DNA of 64,000 nucleotides from Paraescarpia echinospica (taxonomy: Eukaryota > Annelida > Polychaeta > Sabellida > Siboglinidae), in the NCBI GenBank assembly GCA_020002185.1, contig CM034534.1:12124914-12188913 (forward strand), written 5' to 3'. A program made the position numbers and the translations under genes. Every line of letters starts with the position of its first letter. Position 1 is the first letter of the stretch. Positions 10,901-20,946 of the stretch are shown one piece after another. The notes beneath the pieces are model-generated. The model searched no databases. It saw nothing but the letters and a program-made list of their open reading frames with translations, and had not been told where the DNA came from.

Positions 10901-13900
10901 TATTTTGGAATCACAGAACTGAAATAACATCGATTCGCGTCACCATAGAAAATAGCAGACAGCCTTGCTTTGTATGCACACAATGATTGCATGTGTTAAG
11001 GCAAGACCCGACAGATAGATTGGATTATTTTTTCATTTGTGCAAATTGTGCATTTTTCTTTTTTAATGTATGGAATGAATCAGTGAGTACCACATGTATT
11101 GAATTTTTGGCTAGACCCATCTTTCCATTGTAACAAACAAAATGGCTGCAAATACGAGCAATTTTTTTTGCAAATTTGGAAACATTGTCTTTTTGTGCAT
11201 ATACATAATTATAATTCTTGCAAATCCATGTTCTCTACACGTTCTATTGTGAAATGATCATAGCATTTTTTCATGTTTTGGTTTTATTTAAAACAAATTC
11301 TGTAGTGCTGAAAAAACTTGGTTTTTGGCAACAAATATGCTAGATCTTTCAAACTATTTTTTTTTTAAATTGTCTGATCATTTCATAGAGCCTAGTCTGC
11401 TGAATGCAACACAGAAAACTTTATATAGCATAATTACTCCCAGAGATATCCTGTTTCCAATTGCAGAAATTTGAGAAAAAACGTTTTTGATAAAATGGCC
11501 ATCATAATGGTCTTTGCAAAATGGATTTCATTACTTGATATTGACATGCTTGATTCATGACTAAAACTCACTTGGAGATATGCAATTGTTATAGAAGTAA
11601 ACTTTATTGATAGTATGCATACAAAAGTATCATAATCTGGCAAAAAAACATTTTGAGTATACTTTGTCAAAAAACACCATTTCACCTGGTGGTGTCTATT
11701 GATTACTTTGTCTGTAGCTGACTTACCATCGAACTGATAGTGCATAGTCTGGTTGATTCTCTCTGTGACACTGGCCAGCCACTGGTGGAAGGACAGACTC
11801 ACTGTCAGCTCATTCAGTGGTGTCGCTGTTCAAACACAACATTAATACATTGTACAATTTATAACATTAACAGGATTTACATATGTCAGCTTACACCCAT
11901 TCGTCATGCAACAAACCAAGCACAAGTTACCTGCATACAGTTATCAGCAGTATGGTAGGTTAAACCAATACTTTCCAGTAAGGTGATGCCACAGTGGCAC
12001 CCTCTGGAGAGTGGATCATCATTCAACTTATCTAAATTCCATCTTTTTCCTACATATGCATATCAGTGTTAAGGCCAGACATGGCAGGTAGATAGGATTA
12101 TTTTTTAATTTGTGCAAACAGTTAAATTTTTTCTGCCCAATGCATCAAATGGGTCTTACCGAGTAAAATATGTTGCACTTTTTTCAGCCAGACCCCCCGT
12201 TTCCATGGTAACAAACTAAATGGCCGCCATTTTGAGCAAATATTGGAAAATTAGGAAAAACTGCCATTTTTGATTGAATCCATATATAGTTATAATTCTT
12301 GCAAATACATGTTCAATATAGATTCTAATGTGAAATGGTCAGAACATTTTTTGAAATGTTGTGCTTTTATTTGTTAAATATTTTGGTAAAATACAACAAC
12401 AAAATCTGTTTTTTGGCAACAAATATGGCTATATCTTTCAAACTATTCATGATTTTAAAAAAGTGTCTGATCATTGCACACAGTAGAATATGCTGAATGC
12501 AACACTGAAAACATTATTTGTATAGCATAATTATTCCAAGAGATATCCCGTTTCCAAATGCAGAAATTTGAAGAAAAATGTTTTTGAGAAAATGGCTGTC
12601 AAAGATTGCATAATGGATTTCATTACATGATATCGACATGCTTGATGCATGATTAAAACTCACTTAGAGGTACGTAATTGTCATATAAGTGAACTTTATT
12701 GATAGTATGCATACAAAGGTATAATAATCTGGCAGAAAACCATTTTCAGTATTTTTTGTCAAAAAACACCATTTCACCTGGGGTGTCTGGCCTTAACAAT
12801 CCTAAATAACTACCATCATAATTTGGAAGTTCAGTTACTAATCTGGATCAGGTAACCAAACTTCCAAATTATGAATCTAACTGAACCCGGAAGCAATCAA
12901 CATGCTGAAAATAATGGTACCTTTATTTATTAACACTGGATATATGGACTAATTTGCTTTGGTGCTGGTGTTTCTCAGTGTGAGAGTGGACTGTATTTAT
13001 AACTCCGAACACTATCAATTAAGTTGTTTTCATTTTATTTATGCATGCTGTTATATTGTTGACTTTGTTCCGCTGTCACAGGACAAAGATTTTGGGAGGT
13101 GTAAACACAAAGAGTAGTTGAACAAGCTGTACAAGATTTAGGGGTGATATAAAATAGTTTAACACGTTGGTTAATTTTGGTTGACATGCCATCATTCCGG
13201 TATGATATGTTTGGTGTAACAGACAGGGCTGGTTTCCAACAATTGAGGTTAATTAGCTGGATGTATGCTAGACTTCCAGTGTAAATAAGGCGGTGCCAAT
13301 AAGTCAGAGTTCTAGAAATATGGAAATAACAAGTCCATTTTCTCACATTAGTGTGACAAATGATTAAAGGACTTGAGAACAATTTTATGGAGTAAAGTGG
13401 ATATGTATTTCCCTCTGAGCTAACACTTGTGAGAGAGTATTAAATGCTTTCATTTGTGCTCAACAATGCAACTCATCCTTTCATTCCCATTTAAATAACT
13501 GCATTCAAAATGTTCATGTAACTATTTAAAAAAAGTGTTGGAAAAACTACCGATTGAATTATTTCGGAATAGGAATTGAATTGGAATAGAACTGGTATTG
13601 GAAGATTTGCGGAGGAATTGAAAGAAAAAAAGAATTGGAATTGATTAAAAGGAATTGACCCCAGCCCTTGTAACAGAGTGTCAGCTTGCTTATAATGTTT
13701 TCTAAAGAGATGGCCTAGTAACCGCAACATATATATGCCTGCCACATGTACTGATCATTTAATGGTGAATCCATATGTAAGCCATGCAGTGTGACTGGCT
13801 ACATGATTTATACAGATGGCGCAGTATCACAGACAACTGTTATGACAGAGCATATCAATTGACAAATACATTACTTGTTGAAGTTTTCTTTACGTTTGCG

Positions 13901-16900
13901 ATGGCCGGTTTTGTCAGGCCTTGCTTGACGGGACTGTGTTTCTTTGACGTAGACCCCGTGTCCTGTAGTGTAAGCAGGGCACTGCTGGCCTGCGCTGTAA
14001 GGCAACAGTTTCTGTCAGTCCAATCTACAATGCGACAGTCTAGTAACATCATACAAATCTTACTCGAGAGTTGAGTAATATAAGACAAATGTCATTTGAC
14101 AACAGTGAGACAAGACACAGCAGTTACCTAAGTTCACTCTAAGTTACATAGGTTCACTTAAACATATCTTGGTTTATCCATTTTGGGAAATGGATTACTT
14201 TTTATGAGCAACATCTGTTTCCCAAGCCAAATTATCAAAAGGTCTCCCTTTTTGTTTAGCCAAACATTCTTTTTATGCACTGGCCAGCGTCTAGACTGAA
14301 ATTTCTGTTTTGTATTTCACCGTTAACCTGATACTTGAGGTTAATTTTGGCAGCTTTCAGCTGTCTTTGTTAGTTTGACTACTGTTAGAATTCTACTCCG
14401 ACATTTGCTAATAGAGGGCTCAATTACTTCACGGCAAGGATAAATTCATTATAATCTTCATGCTAAACCAGGATATTTTGTACGTGCAACCTAGAGCAAA
14501 CGTGCGCACTATAATAAAAACAAGTTCATCATGGTTATCAGTAATATTACCCAGTCATTGATATATAACACCATTGATATGGCATTATTCACCATTAATT
14601 ATACAAAATCTCTAAACCAAGGCTGATCCTATGAAATCAGCCTACAGACATACCAACAGTGTCCGTGCCACCAATGATATCGTCGACTCGCTGTCGCTTA
14701 GGCTCGGATGCCGTCAACACACCATCCTCATCAATGATAACTTCGACACTTGTCTGTTCGTCAGTCACGTCCACTGTCTCAGCAGTGGTGGCAAGTGCGG
14801 CGATCGCTTGTTCATCTGGCTGGCTCACGATTGTGATCAACTGACCACTGAGTATTGTGGCTAAAACACACAGCAATGTCCAGCTGTTGCATTATGTCTT
14901 CAGAGTAATATTTGCAACATTCTGCCCATTTGGTGGCATTTGTTGTCTACATTCTGATCATAAAGGTCAAGAGGGTGGTGAGCAGTTAACCCACTTTTGG
15001 GGAAATATGAGGTGTGTGATAACACGGGTATGGGCGATATTACTGTCAAATGCAGTCTCTGTTATAATGGGGAATCAGCCCTGTGTTCATTTTCATTTCA
15101 AGTTGTTGTAAAAGTTTACTTTTTGGTAGTGCCTGATAAGTTGGAGCATAAATAACATTTTTGGTCTGAGTGTACAACGATCAACCCCCAACAATCTTGA
15201 AATGGTCCTAATTTCTGAACCGTTCACCCTACATCAATGTATTATGTCTTTATGGATTCAAAATATGAAGTAACAACTTTTATGTTCAATGCAGTTTTTA
15301 CGTGAAGGCAGTTATTTGCCAAAAAAATTTCACAAAAATTTTCCTAACTGTTTCCACCCATAACCAATCAATGTAACTCTAAATATCACCCAAGCTAGGT
15401 AAAATTGGAAAAAATCCAGAACGCCTGCCGAGCAAAAAATAATTGATATTACATGGGAGAAAGTAACCAATTTTATATGTTTATTGCTATCATGTGTGAT
15501 AGATTTTTTTGTAAGACGGCCCTAATTTATGAACCGTTCATCCTACATTAACGCATGATGTATCTAGATCTGAAATGAGGAGTAGCAATTTTTAGGATAG
15601 GTATTTTATGCGTAATTGTATCCATATTGATGTTATTTGCAAAAAACATAACATCTTGAAATGGTAATTTTTTTCTCTTTAAAAAAACATAAAAACCATG
15701 TAATTTCGGATGGTATACTACTTGAGTTTGCCCTGCTTATATATTGTGTCATAGCATGTTTTGCATATTAAACATGCAATCCAAATCAAAGTTGGAACAT
15801 ACTTCAGAAACAAAGCCTCTCATCTAGTTAGCGAATGAGTGGATCAGTGCTCCACCATCTAGGTAGGATGAACGGTTCATAAATTATGGCCATTTTACGA
15901 ACAATCAGCCAGGGGGCAAACTTTATTGCTCTGACATGGTAGCCATCAACATACAAAATTACTTACTTTCTCCCATATAGTATCAGTTCTTTTTTGTTTG
16001 GCAGGCGTTCTGGGTTTCGTTCCTCCATTTGCATTGAACATAAAAAGTTGCTACTCCAAATTTCGAATCCACAGAGCCATAACTTGCAGATGTAGGATGA
16101 ATGATTCAGACGTTACAGCCGTTTCAAGATTGTAGCTTTAGGGTGCCCCCCACGGTCCCCAAGGGGGATGATTGTTGTACACTATTTATGCACCAACCTA
16201 TCAGGCGGTGTTGAAAAGTAAACTTTTACAACTTGAAGTGACTGAGGGTCTGGTGACCCCACTATAGAATATCAGCCAATTATAGCTAACAAGAATGCAT
16301 GTTTAAACTGGGGATAGGTGTGCGGATTGGCACTAAATAGAAGGCAGATTATATTTCAGATCTATCATATTGACTGTATGTATCGGACACCTAAAAATTA
16401 TATCTGTCCGAAAACATATAGTACAAAAACTAATTATTTCTGGTGTCCGAAAACATACTGTTTATATGTACCATATGTATTCGGACACATACAAATAATA
16501 GGTGACCAAAAACATAGAGTCCAAATACATACGGCTATTACAGTATACACTATACAGTACTTGAAGATTTACTGAAACAAACACACATGTATTTAATACT
16601 ACACTCATATATTTAATACTTCACTCACCAGCCGCCGTATGTACAAGGTTGATATAAAACATAAATTCTTCTGCTAATTGGTCATCACTGGAGAATGCAC
16701 ATATACAGGCATAGAAGTGTACACATCTGCGTTGAGTATCTTCCTTCATCGTTCCTTGTTTCATCGTCTACAAACAGCACCAGGCTTCAGTTCATATAAT
16801 AAAACGTGTAAAACACATTAATTACTGCACATACGGCAACATAAATAGCTCTATGTCAGTATCTGTGATTGCAGTACAAGGCCATGACTTATCGTTTAAA

Positions 16901-19159
16901 ATTAATACTTGGCGCCAGCCTAATTAGCAAAAAAATGAAATTTAAATGTAAAGCCATCAACCAATTATTGCCACATTTTTCACAAAACTAAACAAATTGT
17001 TATAAATAACGACTGTAAACCTAAAACACAGAGTGTAATGTTTAAAAATTATACTAGATGAAATCTATACAAACCAATTCTCAGAACAGCAATATGATAT
17101 ATAAATTTAATACTTTCTGTCTGATTCTGAACATCATCATTCGTATTAGAGTTCTTCTTATATTTCAGTGCAACCGAGTGCAAAGCACGTGTTAGCCAAT
17201 AGCCATGTCCCGATTTATCAAAATGATGTACAGCAGAGGTTTGTGATAAGATAATTACTGGTCTATAATGTTCAGTCAATCACAAAGTGTAATTAACTCT
17301 TATTAATTAAAAAATTTAAATTTTATTTTGCCTAGAAGTTAGCCTGGATGTTATTTTACAAACCCTCGGTGTGTTTGATAATAGCATTATCACATAAAAA
17401 TAAAAACTGCATTACTTAAACATTTGTTCTTATGGATATAAGCAGAGCTCTACTTCTTCTGAAGTGTTTTTATTTCATGAAAATTTGACAAATTGACAGT
17501 TAATAACAAATTTATTAAGTTGTAAAGATACCTGCCCCAGGCGTTTCGTTGGAATGGCATGCTTGGAAATGAACACAGAAAGAATAGGATCACTCAGTGA
17601 CTCTATTCACCTGGTGTACCCCTATTTTACAATTTTTATCATTGTTTTCACAACAGCTAAATCACTATAATTTTAACTTAAAGCACACAGCGGGTGACCA
17701 GACGAGTGTCACGCAGGAGTCGCCATGGCAACACTCTAAAAATAGCGCAGATGTAACAAAATCTAGCAGGCTGTTTATCGCAATCCTGTTCAAAAATGAT
17801 GCAATATCGTTGAACAAAACCTAGTTTCCGCACTTGTAAATCATGTTTAATTATCACACAACATACATAATTTGAATAGTGGAAAACTGATAAATGGTGA
17901 CATTGATGTACGAATTGTATTTCGGGCGATAACAGGTAAACTGACATGTTTACACTTCAACTAAACGTAACTTTTGTTTCTCTGATTGCATCGATTTTGT
18001 GTAACATCAGCAGTGAAGACCAATACTTCTCCACATTGGTTGACTAAAAATCATGACGATCCAAATATGTTTACAAGTGCTGGTTTTCAAATTGCTGCGA
18101 CCCATATAAATGTGAAAACTGTACCATTGCGACGCGCTGTCAGCACGAAATTTTTGGAGCGTTTTTAAAAACCTTTATACCATTATAAACTAAAGAATGT
18201 TGTGTCATCGTTCCAACGATATTAAATATGTATTATTTAATGCGGACTGAACGACGTAAAGGGCCACGTGACCGGTGGCATGTCATAGTTTAGCACCAGA
18301 TCTGGCCAGATCCAACAGCCGCAGCAGCCGCTGTGGTAATACTATTGTTAATCAGTGATGTATGGACAAAAATAGTTCTTAATATCCAAATTGACTTTAT
18401 AAACAACTGGAACATGCCTAAGTGCACATACATGCACACACTGTGAGACCATCCACTCACCTTAAAGGCTTTACAGCTACACTGAAACTTGTGTTCTGGC
18501 TGCGCGCGATTCCGACTCGTCTCGAAGAACGAGAAATGGAGAAACCCGAGCGGCTGTTTAGAGTGTGTCTTACACTTGACAACCATAATGTTCTTTGTGA
18601 CCCGCTGCACGAGTGGTCCCGTTGTCTCAGTGGCGAGCAGCCAGATAGCCTGCTTCGTGTCACTCGTCACAGGCAACATGTTAAGCACCGAGTTCTTCAA
18701 CGTCAACGGCTCGGCCTCCTGTTCACAAGCCAGCGCCCCGCGAATGTGTGTGCACGATTGCTGAGTACTGCCCAGTTGCTGCTGTTGCTGACTACGACTG
18801 CACGTATCCACGTAGCAGTGCGCTGTCTGTGCTAACATGTTCGAATCGAGCACAGCAGGGTTACCTTCAAAATCATGCACAGCTGGAAACTGAACGAAGC
18901 CACGGTAATCCGGGCCGCGATCGCGCAGTCGTACGGAGAACAGCTGACTGGCGGAACCAGTGAGGATCTTGACAGCGTCTGCGCTGTGGCCTTTCTTCTT
19001 CTCGCGTTCCTTGAACACGACGTCGCAGTCCTTGTTCTTGCAGCTGATGCCGCGGGTGCCGTTCAGGGTGCCACACTTTGGACACTTGCGCACGCCGCGC
19101 ATCGTTGGCTTCCCCAGGTCCTCAAAGAGGGCTTTCAGTTTGTCAGGGGTCAGCGACAT
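7808..19159 (-). CDS. C2orf42: C2orf42 homologue, complete eight-exon gene
   Basis: Seen: eight minus-strand exons at 18461-19159, 16629-16767, 14654-14860, 13875-14024, 11727-11825, 10093-10301, 9403-9553 and 7808-7992 join in phase to 1839 nt (612 residues plus stop). All introns are GT-AG. The ATG at 19159 has an A at -3 and begins the conserved N-terminus. Residues about 26-45 carry a four-cysteine zinc-binding pattern (CPKC then CKNKDC). Residues 227-250 carry a SWIM-like CxC-x18-CxH pattern. The C-terminal half contains blocks nearly identical to human C2orf42, such as [30 protein letters not shown] and [12 protein letters not shown]. Known: human C2orf42 is conserved but of unestablished function. 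Inferred: a nuclear, nucleic-acid-related role is possible because SWIM and zinc-ribbon folds often bind nucleic acid or protein. Exon boundaries come from consensus and phase, not from transcripts. The extreme C-terminus differs from human. Confidence 0.95.
8163..8398 (-). repeat. tRNA-derived SINE copy
   Basis: Read on the minus strand, the head at 8398 shows an A-box-like TAGGTCAATGG and a B-box-like GGTTTGATTCC, followed by a body with GTGTCGAAACGGCAGCAGG in complement and a CTTCTATCTGGTGTCTGTCC tail. A related copy lies at 32688-32850. It sits in intron 7 of C2orf42, outside exons. Confidence 0.7.
9403..9553 (-). CDS. C2orf42: C2orf42 coding exon 7
   Basis: It encodes [17 protein letters not shown] and [12 protein letters not shown], matching human MPLEITRSF and RPLELKTFLKVG. 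The acceptor is TTGTAG and the donor G|GTAAGT. The first methionine is internal, not a start. Confidence 0.94.
10093..10301 (-). CDS. C2orf42: C2orf42 coding exon 6
   Basis: This exon encodes [34 protein letters not shown] and [18 protein letters not shown], all close to the human protein. The acceptor GTGGCAG and donor GAG|GTCAGT give 209 nt, entering in phase 1 and leaving in phase 0. Confidence 0.94.
11000..11705. mobile_element. TTAA-associated element copy 1 in C2orf42 intron 5/6 region
   Basis: This copy aligns along its length with the element at 12073-12792, for example both end with CAAAAAACACCATTTCACCTG. Its left end keeps TTAAGG (10996-11001), but the right terminal repeat is lost. 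It occupies the intron between exon 6 and exon 5 of C2orf42 and ends about 20 bp from the exon 5 donor. Confidence 0.8.
11727..11825 (-). CDS. C2orf42: C2orf42 coding exon 5
   Basis: This 99 nt exon encodes the highly conserved [19 protein letters not shown] block (human [18 protein letters not shown]). The acceptor is TTGAACAG and the donor G|GTAAGT. A repeat copy in intron 5 ends only about 20 nt from this donor (see findings). Confidence 0.93.
12073..12792. mobile_element. TTAA-flanked non-autonomous DNA element copy 2
   Basis: The 14 bp perfect terminal inverted repeats GTTAAGGCCAGACA (12068-12081) and TGTCTGGCCTTAAC (12784-12797) include TTAA on both sides, giving a 720 bp element with GGCCAGACA ends. 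TTAA target duplication is characteristic of the piggyBac superfamily, but the GGCC terminus is not the usual CCC. No transposase is encoded. It lies in the intron between exons 5 and 4 of C2orf42. Confidence 0.85.
13875..14024 (-). CDS. C2orf42: C2orf42 coding exon 4 (variable linker)
   Basis: The acceptor CATTGTAG and donor A|GTAATG frame 150 nt in matching phase. The peptide includes [21 protein letters not shown], which aligns by its KxGLxKP core with the human linker before the conserved C-terminal domain. An alternative internal donor (AAC|GTAAAG) would break the phase with exon 5 and was rejected. Confidence 0.82.
14654..14860 (-). CDS. C2orf42: C2orf42 coding exon 3 (variable middle)
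   Basis: The acceptor TTTTAG and donor G|GTATGT give 207 nt that keep phase (1 in, 1 out). The encoded segment begins [11 protein letters not shown] and continues through an acidic, threonine/valine-rich stretch to a basic EPKRQRVDD patch. It resembles only loosely the corresponding serine/lysine-rich linker of human C2orf42, so this is the least conserved exon. The KRQR patch could be a nuclear localisation signal (inference). Confidence 0.83.
15096..16246. mobile_element. 1.1 kb fold-back (long inverted repeat) element
   Basis: The left arm (about 15096-15640) and right arm (about 15720-16246) are diverged reverse complements over most of their length. Outer ends read TTCAAGTTG..TAAAAGTTTACTTTT and its complement. 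Internal matches include ATGTTCAATGCA, AACGCCTGCC and TGAACCGTTCA-like blocks. There is no coding capacity. It lies in the intron between exons 2 and 3 of C2orf42. Confidence 0.85.
16371..16550. repeat. GGACACC interspersed repeat, copy 1
   Basis: The copy contains several motifs of the form TATGTATYGGACACC and their complement GGTGTCCGAAAACATA, arranged as internal inverted repeats. Related sequence recurs at 32285-32515 and 47140-47270. Confidence 0.65.
16629..16767 (-). CDS. C2orf42: C2orf42 coding exon 2 (SWIM-like second half)
   Basis: This exon lies in no long open frame and was found by looking for the missing human segment. After an acceptor TTTGTAG the frame reads through [18 protein letters not shown], matching the human RCIHFFACICAFASDE segment. 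It supplies the CxH half of the SWIM-like motif (C248, H250). It ends in phase 1 at G|GTGAGT. Length is 139 nt. Confidence 0.9.
18461..19159 (-). CDS. C2orf42: C2orf42 coding exon 1 (residues 1-233)
   Basis: This exon encodes the N-terminal zinc-binding cysteines (C26, C29, C40, C45), the conserved [11 protein letters not shown] block and the stretch AEPLTLKSSVLN-like (here [12 protein letters not shown]). A short glutamine run (QQQQQ) lies near residue 125 and is not in the human protein as I recall it. The exon ends AAG|GTGAGT in phase 0 just after the CSCKAFK half of the SWIM-like motif. The open frame continues into the intron to 18290, but that part is not conserved. Confidence 0.93.
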
Positions 19160-19599
19160 TTTGAGTTATTGGTCGCTGTCAAGTCTGTGATTTTACTGGT
19201 TACTTCAGGTAGTATTACTTGTAGGAATGCGGTCTATCATCGTGTTTAAACTCTTTGTAAGAGCAGCGTCTCTGCAAATAGAAGGGAACTGTTGCACATG
19301 GTAAACATCACCAAACCAGAAAATGTTTTATCCAGGGTTAACCCAGCTGTTGTAAAGTGCGGAAAATACTGATAGTGATTAATTTCTGCTGATCTAGCAT
19401 TTTATGATCAATAACTATGGGCAAGCCATAAAGAAGTGGTCAAGAGGAATGTGCTCCAAATAACCAATGTATGCCGTGTAAGATTATTAAGTGACATTCT
19501 GTGACATTAATGTCCCATTTTTCTTCTTCAAAAGATGCTATTTTATATTTATGTATGGTTATTCTCAAGACACCTGGCCTAACTTTAGTGATGTTAGGG

Positions 19600-20035
19600 C
19601 CTGTCTGGGCACTTGTCTAGTATCCGGGCCCGCCTTGATTTTGTTGTTGTAACTATATTTTTGTCTAAATTGTATACATCAGTGCGTTAGTTCCAACACC
19701 AAACATCATCCCAGGCATATTTACGTTACGTAAACATTGCGTCTTAGTGTAGTTTTGAGGCCCAAAGATCGACCATGTTTGTGACTTTGTGTCAGTCTGT
19801 GCCACTGCAGCAGTGCATTACTGCAGTGAGTGATATAGTAGCGTATTTATGCAAATGAGGTCGCCCTTTGGACCTCAAAAGTGCACTAAGATGCAATATT
19901 TTGTAATATAAATATGCTTGTGATGATGTTGAAATTGAATGATGGAACTAACGCACTGAACTAAAATTTTTAGGTAAAGATGTAGTTAAAACGACGAAAT
20001 CAAGGTGGGCCTGGATACTAGGTAAGTGCCCCTAT
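19600..20035. mobile_element. Short fold-back element upstream of C2orf42
   Basis: Left arm 19600-19795 is the diverged reverse complement of right arm 19850-20035. Matching blocks are GCACTTGTCTAGTATCCGGG with the complement of CCTGGATACTAGGTAAGTGC, and CAGTGCGTTAGTTCCA with TGGAACTAACGCACTG. There is no open frame. Its near end lies about 440 bp upstream of the C2orf42 start codon, so it may lie in or near the promoter. Confidence 0.85.
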
Positions 20036-20946
20036 CTGATTTGCGACATAAATTCGTGATTAATGCGTGTGTTTACTACATTTTAATAATGCTCCAAATA
20101 GCCTCAAAATGTCATTTTTTGCAGCTTTTCTATGCCCTGGATTCTGGAAGCGAATGGCAAGTTTGGAGGTTGCCTATCAAATATCATGCTCACTGATTCA
20201 TATTACACCATCTGGATGATATTATTATTGACTTTTATATCCAATAACAAACAACCACTTGATTGTGTTACAAACTGTAATTATGTATACACAAAAACTA
20301 CCCATAAACTTAATTAACACTGTCTCCGAGTCCGACTCGGTCTGTGATATCGAGAACCTGCGTGCCAGTTATACATGCACATAAACGCTTGATTATTATG
20401 GATCTGCGAATGCGTCAGGTGTAGTCGAATTCGTTTTACTGCTACAATATTTTCTACGATTTTCAAACATTTCTTTAATTCATAAATGAATGAGGCACTA
20501 GTATAACTACATCGGAATATAATCCATATAGTTGTAGTTGCAATCTGACCTACCTAAACCAACTTTTTGACAAATTAGCTTCCCTAACAACCAGCCCAAA
20601 ACAAGATGGCGAACTAATAAACAACAGGTATAAAGTGCGTGAAACCCAAACCACCACCAAATCAACTCACATAAATTGGTGCAATCTCCCAGAGACATAA
20701 AGTTAAACATTTATTATTATCATTACTAGTTCTATATATAGACTATCAGAAATCAACCTGAAATAAACAGTAAACACAATAAACTGTGTCCCAGTAAGTG
20801 AGTGCATAGACTGATCACAGGGAAGTATCTGTCAAATATCGTGTTAGCTCAGTTTCAGGTTGATTCATGAACCAGTGTGAGCTGGTTCAACATACACACA
20901 TGCAAATATATACTTTTTTATAACCATCACCAGGCAAAACAGAATC

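Noticed and set aside
13035..13382. 115-codon minus-strand frame in a C2orf42 intron
   Set aside because: No motif, no conserved splice-linked partner, and it lies between well-placed exons 4 and 5.
18422..19249. Plus-strand frames opposite C2orf42 exon 1
   Set aside because: They are shadows of a strongly conserved minus-strand exon and have no motif of their own.
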